Source: Xiphias gladius
Taxonomy: Eukaryota > Chordata > Actinopteri > Istiophoriformes > Xiphiidae
Direction: 5' to 3'
NCBI RefSeq assembly: GCF_016859285.1
Contig: NC_053422.1
Span: forward strand, 8,929,501-8,993,500
Length of the DNA: 64,000 nucleotides
The notes under the pieces were generated by a model. The model was not told where the DNA came from. It ran no database searches and saw nothing but the letters and a program-made list of their open reading frames with translations. Each line of letters begins with the position of its first letter. The stretch's first letter is position 1. This document shows positions 48,560 to 64,000 of this stretch, one piece after another. The position numbers and the translations under genes were made by a program.

Positions 48560-49075
48560 ATGTGACAAAACAGTCTCTCACCAGCGAACGAGCAGTGTTT
48601 TGACTTCACGTCTACTTTTAAAAGGTGCAAGAATACACACAGAAGTAAATGCTTGCTCCTTCCATTGCCACGTGGCAGGTAAGAGCAGACTAGTAAAGCC
48701 AACCTGCAGGTCGGGGGTCATTATGTCTAGTTCATATAAATGCTGTCTGCCGTTAGACCTCCGACTCTGCAGCCATAACTCCCCCTGCCCCCCATTTTCC
48801 CGCCGCGTACGCCTGCCTTTCCAAAACCTCCAAAGGCAATCGAACAGCAGGAACGCAACTTCAAAAGATGAGCTAAGTGAAAACACTCCTGACAATAAAC
48901 CTGCAGCTATATCAACTCGCCACCTAAATGACTTTCATAGGCTCATTTAAAAGTGCAGGTCTGACATTTTTACGAGCTGTGTGTTCTGTATAGTTACTAT
49001 AACGTCTATACTATTATCTTCCTTGAAGCTTAGAAAGAAGAGTCAAAGTCCCATGGAAAAAAAATCAGCAGATCA
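48560..49075. other. Convergent intergenic spacer, actinodin to cops6
   Basis: About 500 bp between two facing polyadenylation signals. Open frames exist on both strands, but they overlap each other and show no family similarity. I see no gene. Confidence 0.6.
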
Positions 49076-49081
49076 TTTATT
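49076..49081 (-). promoter_or_regulatory. cops6 polyadenylation signal
   Basis: TTTATT on the plus strand is AATAAA on the cops6 strand, about 345 nt after its stop. The 3' UTR between (49260-49385) is strikingly U-rich on the transcript, with short G and C interruptions. Confidence 0.7.
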
Positions 49082-49423
49082 ACATACAGAAACATGAGAC
49101 AATAAAGACAGGGTAAAATAATATAACGTTAATGTACAGTGGATTCATTTCTGTGCATACCCGAGAGAGAGTTGAGCGATTCTGAACGTATCTCCTACTG
49201 GTTGGTGTGATGAAGTGCTTTTCGATACACTTGTGTTTGAAAATGGTAAAATGGTTTGGAAAGCTACTGTTGGCTTAGTAATTTGTCTTAGCTAACAAAA
49301 ATACAAAAACAAACCAAAAACGAGAAAAAACAACAAAAAAAACAACCAAAAGAAAAAACAAAGACAAAACAGAGAAAAAGAAACTGCAGTGCTTGTTTGT
49401 CTCTGCCTTGGCTAACTACCGGC

Positions 49424-54690
<5,267 letters not shown>

Positions 54691-55014
54691 CTTGTCCGGT
54701 AAACCGCGCAGGCGCAGTGGACTGTTCACCCAACGAACGTTAGGTGGCAACGTCCCCAGATCGGGGTGTTATAAAATAAGTGTTACCGCATACTTATTGT
54801 CGCAAATTTACCGGTTGGTCACAGGAGGTAGGACTGCTTTTGATCGGGACACGCTGTGTTGCGCATAAAGAGGCATATTTGATATAACCGGGAAATTACC
54901 TCTAGGTCCTACAGTCAACAGGCAGCTGTTTCCGGGGGATTGCTGATTTGGGCGCAACCTGTGTGCGTCGGGATATTAGTCCGTGTCAAGGGTTTAAAGA
55001 GTTTTGTTTACAAA
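54691..55014. promoter_or_regulatory. Bidirectional promoter between cops6 and fbxl12
   Basis: Only 324 bp separate the two divergent start codons. An NRF-1-like palindromic motif GCGCAGGCGC lies at 54706-54715, beside the cops6 start. No TATA box is obvious at a useful distance from either gene. This is a typical housekeeping bidirectional layout. Confidence 0.7.
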
Positions 55015-57319
55015 ATGGAAGAATTTAAGACCTGCAACCTGGACTACTTTCCCGAAAACATTTTAATTGATGTTTTGTCGTTTCTGAGCGTACGAGAGCT
55101 CGTCAGAGCTGGGAGGTGAGAGACATGTAACTTTGCTGTCAGTGTTTTACCAGTTACTCGTCTTGTGTGACATAACTCTGCCAGCTTTGCCTTTGTTCTG
55201 ACTCCAATCGCAGGGTTAAGTTATTTGTTGTATTTTACGTTGTTTTTAGAGTGTGTACGAGATGGAAACGCCTCGTCAAAGACCAGCGACTGTGGAGACT
55301 TGTCGATCTGACTGCATGGAAAGGGGTGAGTTACTGACCTTGTGGCTTTACCCTTTCTCCTTTAATACATCTTTTCATTCATTGTGGTGAATCTCGGTGT
55401 AATCAGGACCGCCGGGCTAATCTTTGACAGTCACATCAAATCAATGGCAAAGTCTGCATGCGACCATCTTTGAAATAAACAATCAAAGAATATAAGGATT
55501 CATGTCCAACCATTACTTAGAAAAACTTGTCCAAGCCTTAATTTCCACCAGGTTTAGGTCTCCACTCACATCTTCAAAAGAAAAAAGAAAAAAAAAGAAA
55601 CTTTTCGTATTCATAAGTAGCAATCAGTCGTTTTTTTCCCCCAGGCTATTGAGACAAAGTTAGCAAACTTACGTGAGAAAAAACTGAACAACCATTAAAA
55701 TGTTTGATTAGCTGTAAGATAGACTATTTTTTGTTCTGATCAATCCAATCAAATTACCATATTATGTACAATACAAAGGGCCTTACAAAAACGAAGGGTA
55801 CTGAATACATGACTCCAATTCTGCATAGGTTTCCAGTGGGTCGTAGCATGAAAGAGTTTAAGTACTCCTGCATTAAATATACGTCTGACTTTCATTTACC
55901 ATCCGAACCCTCATGGCCTCTCAGGTCATGTTGGCGGTCTGCTATTTCCAGGGTCCAGATTAAACACTTAAAGCGAACATTTAGTTACTATGCACCGCAG
56001 ACTTGAAACAAACATCCAGAAAGAAAAACATTAGGCACTCATCATTATCCACATTGCACTTGCATCTTTTTCTAGCAAATATTTATTTTTCTGTTGTGTG
56101 TTCTTGAGCGTTTTTAAATACCTTTAGTGTTTGTCTTGCCATAAGCCTTTATTGAATTAAACGCTATTAGATATGGGTTGTGTGTGTCTGTGCAATTACT
56201 GACAGAAAATCTCTTTTGCTTCCCATCCCCCATTCTCAACACACACACATTCATGGATTGTCGTCTGTGTGTAAGGTGACATCCCGCATACTTTGGGTCC
56301 TGCTGCGTCAGTACCTGGGTTGTGGACTACGGTGCCTACGGTTGCGTGGTTTGCTGCTCTCTGCCCGAGGGGGCACCTTTCTCTCTGAGTCTTGGCTCAA
56401 AGCTTTGTCCACAAAGTGCCCTCGCCTGAGTAAGCTCTATCTTCTGCATGCAGATCTGAGAAGCCTGCCCAATTGCCAGCTTCTACCTCCGTCTTTGCAG
56501 GTGCTGGAGCTTTGTGGTTGTGAGCTGCCCCATGGCTTTTTCAACCAGACACTGCCTACTACACCTGCCCAAGAAAGAGCAGAAGCCACATCCAGTGTTG
56601 GTTCTCAACCACAAAGGAAAGATCAGAAAGGAAAAAAGCTTAGCTCTCCATCAGGGATTCCTATTGAGACATTAGTCCTTAACAATGTTCCCTCTTTCAC
56701 GGACCAGCACCTGCAGAGTCTGACATCATGGGAGAGGCTCAGTCGACTGGAGCTGCGCGACAACTTTCGCATAACAGCTAATGGGCTCAGGAGCTGTGCT
56801 GCCAAAGATGGCATCTCTGGTTTGGAAGGGCTTTCCAGGCTCAAGCTTCTGGAAATAGGCATCACTGGGCGGCAGGGCTACCAATTACAGATGGCCTCCC
56901 TGGGGCTAGGGGCAGGATGGCTCGGACTGGAGGAACTCAGCCTGGGCGGTAAAGAGGTGGGTCCAGGCCTGCTCTGTGCCAGCCGTCTGAAGGACTTGAA
57001 GCGTCTGTGCCTGTGGGCCTGCACGCTCAGCGAGATGCAGATAGTCCGGAGCTGCCGGATGCTCCGGGGACTCCGCCAGCTGGAGTTTTTGGATGTGATC
57101 TTCCAGCCTCGGCAGTGTCCACCAGTGGTGGAAGGGGAGGGTGCTGGTGAAGAAGAGCGGGACAGTGAGGAAGCTGCAGGTGGAGATAGCAGCAATGATG
57201 AGAACAAGACTCTGGATTTGAACGATCCTATTCCAAGTCTGCGTCGCTCTCTGGCTGTCCTGCTACCATCCTGCACACTAGTTTTCACCAACTGCTCTGT
57301 TCAGATTAATACAGACTAA
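55015..57319 (+). CDS. fbxl12: F-box and leucine-rich-repeat protein 12, complete
   Basis: Substrate receptor of an SCF (SKP1-CUL1-F-box) ubiquitin ligase. Three exons: 55015-55115, 55250-55325, 56276-57319. They give 406 residues. The F-box is at about residues 9-50 (LDYFPENILIDVLSFLSV then VCTRWKRLV, LWRLVDLT). Leucine-rich repeats follow: ILWVLLRQYLGCGLRCLRL, LKALSTKCPRLSKLYLLHAD, LPPSLQVLELCGCEL. The order and wording track human FBXL12, which has about 326 residues. The extra length comes from a polar insert near residues 140-165 (QPQRKDQKGKKLSSPSG) and an acidic stretch near the C-terminus (EGEGAGEEERDSEEAAGGD). The ATG has a good context (AAAATGG). Intron 2 holds a decayed LINE. A polyadenylation signal is at 57567. 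Confidence 0.9.
55400..56015 (+). mobile_element. Decayed LINE reverse-transcriptase 3' fragment (L2/Rex-like) in fbxl12 intron 2
   Basis: Conceptual translation with frame breaks gives GLIFDSHIKSMAKSACDHL near 55410-55470. Further on it gives LTPILHRF near 55815, then SWPLRSC, SRVQIKHLKRTFSYYAPQT near 55910-56005. The series 'GVIFDS.L.F..HI', 'TPVL..LHWLPV', 'RPLRSS', 'RVRTK.GE.AFSYYAP' is the usual C-terminal signature of L2-type LINE ORF2. Stop codons, an internal A-rich block and missing segments show it is dead. Confidence 0.6.
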
Positions 57320-57566
57320 ATTATGTCTCCACTACTGCTGAATACAAGAGGCCAATATGGTTGAAATTCTTTTTCACAGAGGCATATGTAATTTTATATG
57401 GCCTTATTGATATAATGGCTGACTTACGTTTTTATTATTGTGTCATGCATAGAAGTATGCCCAGCCCACATTGGCTCACAAGATATCATAATTTCATATG
57501 AGGCAGCTCCAGAGTGCTGCATATTTGTTTTCAAACGATGAGATTTTCAGACCATCTTGCCAACAA

Positions 57567-57572
57567 AATAAA
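57567..57572 (+). promoter_or_regulatory. fbxl12 polyadenylation signal
   Basis: AATAAA lies 248 bp after the stop codon. Confidence 0.7.
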
Positions 57573-57800
57573 AGATTACTGACAAAACAACTGTAATACT
57601 AAATACTGGAAAAAGCAGTGCAAACTTTAAGGAAATAGTCCATCTTGTCTTCTTTTACAGGCTTTTGAGACTGTTTTCCCCCTGAATATTTTTGAACCTG
57701 CCAGCTTCAATAGCTCAACAGCCAGAAGAGGAATGCCAGGTCTCAGCTCAAGATCTCTGACTTCTAGTTAAATTAGATGTAACAGATGATTCTTGTACGC

Positions 57801-57844
57801 ACGCACACACACACACACACACACACATTATATATATATAGATA

Positions 57845-57894
<50 letters not shown>
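57801..57894. repeat. Compound (CA)n-(TA)n-poly(T) microsatellite
   Basis: About 13 CA units are followed by about 20 TA units with one GA interruption, then about 28 T. Such compound runs are often polymorphic. Confidence 0.95.
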
Positions 57895-57898
<4 letters not shown>

Positions 57899-57899
57899 T

Positions 57900-58940
57900 G
57901 TAAAGACAAATGCAGGTGGCAGCTGCAAAGGCAGAGAACAGAAACATACTGCTGACAGCGATCCACCGGTTTCCTGTTCTTTAACTCCTTTTCAACAATG
58001 TATACATTCAGAGAAGTTATCAGTTACAAGCAGGTGTTTGGTTTTGTTGTTACACAACAACAGCATACCACATTGAATTCGATTTTATCAAGTCCCAATT
58101 TCCTGTAATTTTTTCTTCCCAAGATGCTTTTTAGAAATTATGAAATAAGAATGTTAATTGTAAATGTTTGTTGATTGTGTAAAGGAGGGAAAACATGGTG
58201 TGCTTCCTTGACAGGATTTGTCATTTAAAAACAGATAAAGAAGGTTGAAATTTTAAAGGAGAAACTGTTTTGAATAAATTTATTTTTAAGAAATAAATTC
58301 TGATATATCATTTATTTTTGTATTTTTTTTTAATTTAATTTAATTGCATCATTCTCATCATCAACTTCTTTAATGATCAACATCATCAAAGATCTTTTTT
58401 TTTACCGAAGGACTGACTTTTCATGAAACAAACAGAAAAAAAACCCAGCATGTTATCCTGGATGGGGAAATTTTTAATGTTAGAATGTTATGAATCTGCA
58501 GTTTAGATCATCTTGTTCGCACATCTATGATCTGCAACTAAAGGATGTTCTTGTATGGGCATGTTTTTAAACTATTTTTGACCTTACGTTGAAAAGACGA
58601 TTAATTGATTTATCTTGACCATAAATGATATAGATTTCGTTTTTTGTTCACTGCAGCAATAGATGGTGCGAATTAAAACATCATACAAAGAAACACCAGG
58701 TTTTTTGTGATTATAGTAGTCAGGAAGAGGAGTCTGTAGAACACAGTCAATGGGAACCAGAGACAAAGGGGGTCATGGTAGGGAAGCTCCTATCTGAGAC
58801 TTTGTGGTTGACGACATCACGGGCATAAACATGTTCACTCAGTTTTATAAAGGAAACGTAAATGGCAATAGGACTGAGTTAATTTGGTGGGGCTTACAAA
58901 GAAAACAACTGCAATATACTAAAAAGACTGTGAACACCAC
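57900..58940. other. Intergenic spacer, fbxl12 to aurkb
   Basis: AT-rich DNA with short TTTAATTTAATTTAATT runs near 58320. No exon-like frame, RNA gene or clear element is seen. Confidence 0.5.
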
Positions 58941-58994
58941 ATGAAATCAAGAGTAAAGGAAGGCGGGTCGACTTCTGAGTGGCGTCGGTGTTCA

Positions 58995-59117
58995 CCAATC
59001 AGACGTGTTCTCTCGCAGCAAGTCCGACCAATGGGAAACGTCTGTGTGAGGCACGCTGACCAATCACATTCGTGAAGGGTGGCTTTTTGAAAACGTTGGC
59101 GGCCGAGGAAGTTCAAA
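58995..59117 (+). promoter_or_regulatory. aurkb promoter: three CCAAT boxes plus CHR-like elements
   Basis: CCAAT boxes on the plus strand start at 58995, 59028 and 59060, spaced 33 and 32 bp. A CHR-type TTTGAA lies at 59086-59091, 26 bp from the last CCAAT start. A second one, on the minus strand (TTCAAA), is at 59112-59117. GTTGGCGGCC lies between them. This is the standard layout of late cell-cycle (G2/M) promoters controlled by NF-Y and MuvB complexes. The ATG is at 59174. Confidence 0.75.
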
Positions 59118-59173
59118 ACTGTAAAGACTGGGCTTTACACGCTGGGAATTTAACACTACATTTCTCCATCACG

Positions 59174-62100
59174 ATGCAGGTAATTAGGTATTTTATTTTA
59201 TTTGGTAGCGAGATTGGACTGGTCAGCTATTGAGAACAACGAACAGCTTCTCCCAGTTATCGCAGATTTTAGCTAGGTAACTAACGTCAGGCTTGCCAGC
59301 TACCCTACTGGGCTAACATACATGTAGCACAACGTCTCGTTAACTTGATTTAAAAATGATAACAAATAATATATACGACAAAGACGAACATGACTGGGCT
59401 TTATTTAAACTAGATAAAACCATAGTGTGGATCTTCAGTCAATGTTTCAGTCGCTGCATAGCCCCCAATCACGAGGCAAAGGTTTTAACTGCGTTACCTC
59501 AACAGTGGCCTAACGTTACTGAACCCTTTTCATTGTTTAACTACAGAAACGCGTCAATTTAAAGATGTTTGCTGCATCTGTAGGAGCCACTTAAACCAAA
59601 ACCTAATTATCAAGCTGCTGTGGGGATAAATCATGTTTTATATTACACATAAATCGGGTTGTATTACCTTATGTTAATGTAATAGAACCTTTTAACATTA
59701 CAAAGATAAATGTTCAACTTCACAGACCAACTAGTCCGATACCTGAACAGATGCTGAAATAACAGACGAAAAGGACCACACCTACAGTCTGATGCAGTCC
59801 AGGGCTTAAAGGTGTTTCGTCCAAAATGTAGGAAATATGATGAAAGTGGGAAATCAAAAAGAAGATCAAATTGTCTTCCTTTTTCCTGACACTAGAAGCA
59901 ACTGCAGATGCATGTAGGTGAAAATCACTAGTAAACATGGAAAATGGTTAGATTGTGTGCGTCGTCAACATCCTGCTTGCAAAATATACCTTGGGCATTG
60001 TCTAAAATAAATAACATAACTCTAAGCTAAAAATAAGTCTGAATGACGAGAGACACAGTGACTCAAATGTACTGTAAGTTAATGTGTGCTGTGTGTATTT
60101 ATTTCTTTACAGAATAAGGAAAATTATGAGCCCAGAGGTTTTCAAAGACCGGTAAGTAGTAACAGTTGTAAAAAGATGTCGAGATTTTCCCTCTTGTGTT
60201 TAGCCAATGTTTCATCAGTGATCACAATTGTACTGACACCTAGAAAAAGGCATATCAGATTCAGCATAATTGCTGATGTGGTATGAAAATTTTGGAAATC
60301 AGTATTTATGTAAACCAAATATCTTAAACTTCATATAATATATATGACGTTTTTTTGCCTTAAAACTGTGTCAAGAGTGAGCTAACCAACTGAACTTTAT
60401 TCTCAACAAGGCACTTACTAGCTGCATTTTTGTGTTTTTTGCTTCTCAATATCAGTTTGCAACCCCTAGCATGATGGCAGGCCCACAGCGTGTTCAGGTG
60501 AAGCCACGAACAGAGGCGGACAAAAACGCTATCACAGGTAACCGATACCGCCTCACCTGCAGACACCATTCAAACCTCAGGAAATCTGCCTGTGTTGATT
60601 TGTATTGTCAATTTTAGGCCCTGCGAGAGAATGTTTTGGCTCATCCTCCAGTTCAGCTTCAAAGTAAGTGTTATCACTACACTACCTCTCCAGTTGCGCG
60701 TTGACATCCACTTCTATGTTAATGCATACTTTCAAGCATCCATGTGATGGCCTCTACCATTGGTATGGTTAACACGAGAATGTCCGTCTTTACACTTTCT
60801 ACAGGAAAATCTCCATCGACGACTTCGACATTGGTCGACCACTAGGGAAGGGCAAGTTCGGTAATGTCTACCTTGCAAGAGTAAAGAAGCTTCAGGCCAT
60901 CGTGGCGCTGAAGGTGTTGTTCAAGTCACAGATGGAGAAGGAGGGTGTGGAGCATCAACTCAGGAGGGAGATTGAGATTCAGGCCCATCTCAAGTTAGTA
61001 TCCTGAAAAAAATTTTGGGCTATGTTTGGCTCACAGATGCTGTATGTTCTTGTATGTCCTTTATGTGTCCCGAGCAGTCTCCATGAGTTTGTGATCATAT
61101 GATCACAGTAATTAACACCAATTAAACAAATCCCCAAATTATTTTGTGATACTTTGCAGTTTTGTCAATTTCTCACAATTTTTGTATAAGAAATCTTCAA
61201 AATAGATTAATGATGGTAAATCTACCTAATTACATACAAAGTTACCTTTCTTTTAGAAGTCAGACCTTCCTTTACCCATCAACAAGCCTTTCCTCAAACT
61301 AACCAGGGAGTAAAGAGTACTTGAGGGGCTTAATTCGGGGCAAAACATTTCTTGGCCGGCCATTTGTTATCATCTTCTGCCTTTTTTATAGGTAAATTCA
61401 ACAACTGCTCACATTTATATACCTAATGATAAGGGTGTCAGATAAATGGTGATTTAATTTTATGCCTCACAAGTTTACTGTGAATTACAAATTGAAACAA
61501 TTGGTGTAATTTTTTTTAATGTGAATTATTTTTGCAAGATGCATCTAAAACTGCATTTCATATTATGGTTATCTGTGCTCGTAAAATAGGAATTAGCATT
61601 AGTATTTTAATAAACATTTACTGCAGTTTATCGCAAAATACTGGGGGTACTGTTTGAGCAGAGTAACTGATGAAGCAGCTCTGAAATACAACTGGTGTCT
61701 TTGTGACATTGTCAAGATGAGTGCACTGGAAATGTTGGCTCAAGATTAACAATAAAATTGTCATGTTTTCATTGGTGTAACTGTTGCTGTTATAGATTAG
61801 GTGGATACCAGAACAATACATTCATTCAACTTTTCTTCACACAGCCTGCTCAAAAAGGGACTTTGATCTTGTGCTATGACCACACTGAATTTTAAATGTA
61901 TTTCGCTTAGTTTTGGACATACTGGTCAACAACAGGCTACCTCAAAATATACTGTATTTTCTCCTCAGGCACCCAAACATCCTGCGCTTCTACAACTATT
62001 TCCATGACCGCAACAGGGTGTTCTTAGTGCTTGAGTATGCCCCACGTGGTGAAATGTACAAAGAGCTACAGAGATGTGGAAGATTTGATGACCAGCGTAC

Positions 62101-62851
62101 TGCCACGGTAAGACTTGAACCAAGTTTGCTCATTGAGAGTAATTTGCAAATCCTTACTGTATCCTAGGCAGTTCAACTACTGGGCTTGATTATCTTATGT
62201 TGCCTGTTTTGTCGTTATAATTCAGTGCTAACCTCTTTGAATTTGCAGTACATGGAGGAGATATCTGATGCTCTAATGTATTGCCATGAGAAGAAAGTGA
62301 TTCATCGTGACATCAAGCCAGAGAATCTGCTTCTGGGCTATCGCGGCGAGCTGAAAATTGCTGACTTTGGTTGGTCTGTTCACGCGCCTTCTCTGAGGTG
62401 AGGAACCCCAGCGTCAACGCAACACCATGCCTTGTTGGAAACAGCTCCTTGCTGCTCTATGCTGTCACATAAGTCTGCTTATTGCTGCTTCTCTGCCTTC
62501 CCTGCTCACCTCTTGTTTCAAACATTCCCAGACGTCGCACCATGTGTGGGACACTGGACTACCTCCCTCCAGAGATGATTGAGGGGCACACCCACAGTGA
62601 GAAGGTGGACCTGTGGTGCATTGGGGTCCTCTGCTACGAATGCCTAGTTGGCAACCCACCTTTTGAAACTGCCAGCCATTCAGAAACATACAAAAGAATT
62701 ATGAAGGTTGGTGTTTTTCTTTGTCTAAAGCAATCAGTTGGGTAAACCTGAACTGTTTTTTCTGCTTTTACAAAGTAAAATCTGGAAAAAAAAACATCTG
62801 GTAGAAGCCACTTCCCTTCTGCAGTATGTGAGAGAAACCTTTTGGTTTTCT

Positions 62852-62889
<38 letters not shown>

Positions 62890-64000
62890 AATATCATCAT
62901 TATTATTTATTTTATTTATTTATTTATTTAACCAATCGGAATCAGCACCAAGCATGCTGGTGCTTATTTTGGTTAGAGAGTTTGAGGAGTAACGCTACTG
63001 AGGGGTGAGGATGCGTTCTGCTTCCACTCTCTTCTGTGGTCTCTTGCCATTTTCAAAGTTCTGGTGTCCGAAAAAATACACACACAAAAAACAGAAAAAA
63101 ATTAAAGGGGATGATACTCAGTTGCCCTCTGTACAGATTACTCTTGTAAACACATCACAGTTTACAGGGGATTACTACCAAGTGCGTTCACATTCAGTTT
63201 TACCTCCAAATAAAGGGCTTTAATTGAGCTGAAAGGTTGAGATTTTTGCAACCTGTTCAAACGCATCTGAACACTCGCATTATTGTTGTTGTTTTTTTTT
63301 GTGTCCCAACAAACTTTGCTGTGGCTTTGTTGCCGTGTTTTCAGATCTTAGCCATTACTTTGAGTACAGCATTATCATAACTGATAGAAGTAGTGGCCAA
63401 AACCTCGAAAATAAGAGCTGAGTTTTGATAAACCTGAATTTTCCTTCTGGATGTGCAAAATAAAAGTAATTGATTCAGAAGATGTTGGGCAATGGATGAG
63501 CGATGAGCACAACATAGCTGAAACTATGATTATTGGATAATCAATGAATCCTTTGAAAAATATTTTTTGGAAACTAGCTGTTTTTACTATTATTTTTATT
63601 TACTCTTCAGTGATTTCAGGAAACTTTAAGTTTCAATCCATGAGCCCTGCACCATGCCAGACCACGAGTGGAATGCCAGTTCTGGGCAATATTTATTGTA
63701 TTCGTTTTGGGGTGTTTATATATCAGGCATCACTCAAAGAATCAATATATAGGTATTTAAAAAAGATAAGGTATCTACTGTGCCTCTCATCTTTGTAAAC
63801 AAGCATGAAATATTTTTCTGAGGAAAGTAAGTTGAAGTTTTAATGATTGTCATAGTTTTTACGGCAGTACTCAGTGTGTTGATTAAATGAATAAATGTCA
63901 CCTTGCCATTTGCAGGTGGATTTGAAGTTCCCCAAGATCGTTTCAGACGGTGCCCGGGACCTCATCTCCAAGCTGCTTCGCCACAGCCCTATCGATCGCC
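59174..64000 (+). CDS. aurkb: Aurora kinase B (partial; 3' end beyond the right edge)
   Basis: Ser/Thr kinase of the chromosomal passenger complex, acting at centromeres and the midzone. Nine exons are visible: 59174-59179, 60113-60151, 60456-60537, 60618-60663, 60805-60993, 61969-62107, 62249-62397, 62532-62706, 63916-64000+. They give about 303 residues. Exon 1 encodes only Met-Gln. A KEN degron (NKEN) follows at residues 4-6. The glycine loop is GKGKFG (72-77) and the catalytic lysine is K94 (VALK). HRD is at 186-188, DFG at 206-208, and the activation loop is RRRTMCGT with Thr220. [22 protein letters not shown]-like wording and RRRTMCG favour Aurora B over Aurora A. The C-terminal lobe is cut at ...LLRHSPIDR. 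Confidence 0.94.
62853..62930. repeat. Poly(T) and (TTTA)n simple repeat, aurkb intron 8
   Basis: About 30 T followed by ATT and TTTA units up to 62930. The pattern is simple sequence, possibly the tail of a retroposed copy. Confidence 0.85.

Noticed and set aside
48540-48950. 136-residue plus-strand and 105-residue minus-strand frames after actinodin
   Set aside because: They overlap the actinodin polyadenylation signal, lack similarity, and shadow each other.
56180-56275. Upstream extension of the long fbxl12 frame as a separate start
   Set aside because: It lies in intron sequence before a GTAAG-ending acceptor. Exons 1 and 2 supply the F-box in the correct frame.
59174-64000. Aurora kinase A as the identity
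   Set aside because: Activation loop RRRTMCGT and [15 protein letters not shown] match Aurora B, and the short MQNKEN start is Aurora B-like.

Overview
This window is vertebrate nuclear DNA, almost certainly from a ray-finned (teleost) fish. Genes are split into many short exons with GT-AG introns. The intergenic DNA carries CA/GT microsatellites and several interspersed repeats of a kind I associate with teleosts. There is also an actinodin gene, a fin-ray structural family missing from tetrapods, and a miR-19d hairpin, a form named in zebrafish. Exon models below were built by hand from reading frame, splice sites and family similarity. All joins keep frame.

Layout, left to right: gpc2 (minus, 3' end cut by the window edge, about 1-8369); intergenic DNA with two inverted-repeat elements; stag3 (plus, 31 coding exons, 11627-32485); mcm7 (plus, 15 exons, 33929-44134) with four microRNA hairpins in intron 13; an actinodin gene (plus, four coding exons plus a likely noncoding first exon, 46048-48267); cops6 (minus, 10 exons, 49424-54690); fbxl12 (plus, 3 exons, 55015-57319), head-to-head with cops6; and aurkb (plus, 9 exons visible, 59174 to the right edge, truncated).

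The content is rich in cell-division functions: meiotic cohesin (stag3), replicative helicase (mcm7), a microRNA cluster of the miR-17/92 superfamily, the COP9 signalosome (cops6), an SCF substrate receptor (fbxl12) and the chromosomal passenger kinase (aurkb). The putative stag3 and aurkb promoters each hold three same-orientation CCAAT boxes spaced 31-33 bp apart. The mcm7 promoter has E2F-like sites and an E-box. The gpc2/stag3 and mcm7/cops6 pairings match the human 7q22 region as I recall it, which supports the orthology calls. The actinodin gene sits inside the mcm7/cops6 pair, so this looks like the ancestral address of a gene that tetrapods lost.

The main points to follow up are the four-member mcm7 microRNA cluster with miR-19d, the actinodin locus, a perfect 25-bp tandem duplication that copies the mcm7 exon 2 splice donor, the paired triple-CCAAT promoters, and a foldback inverted-repeat element in a stag3 intron. 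I found no convincing wholly new system.
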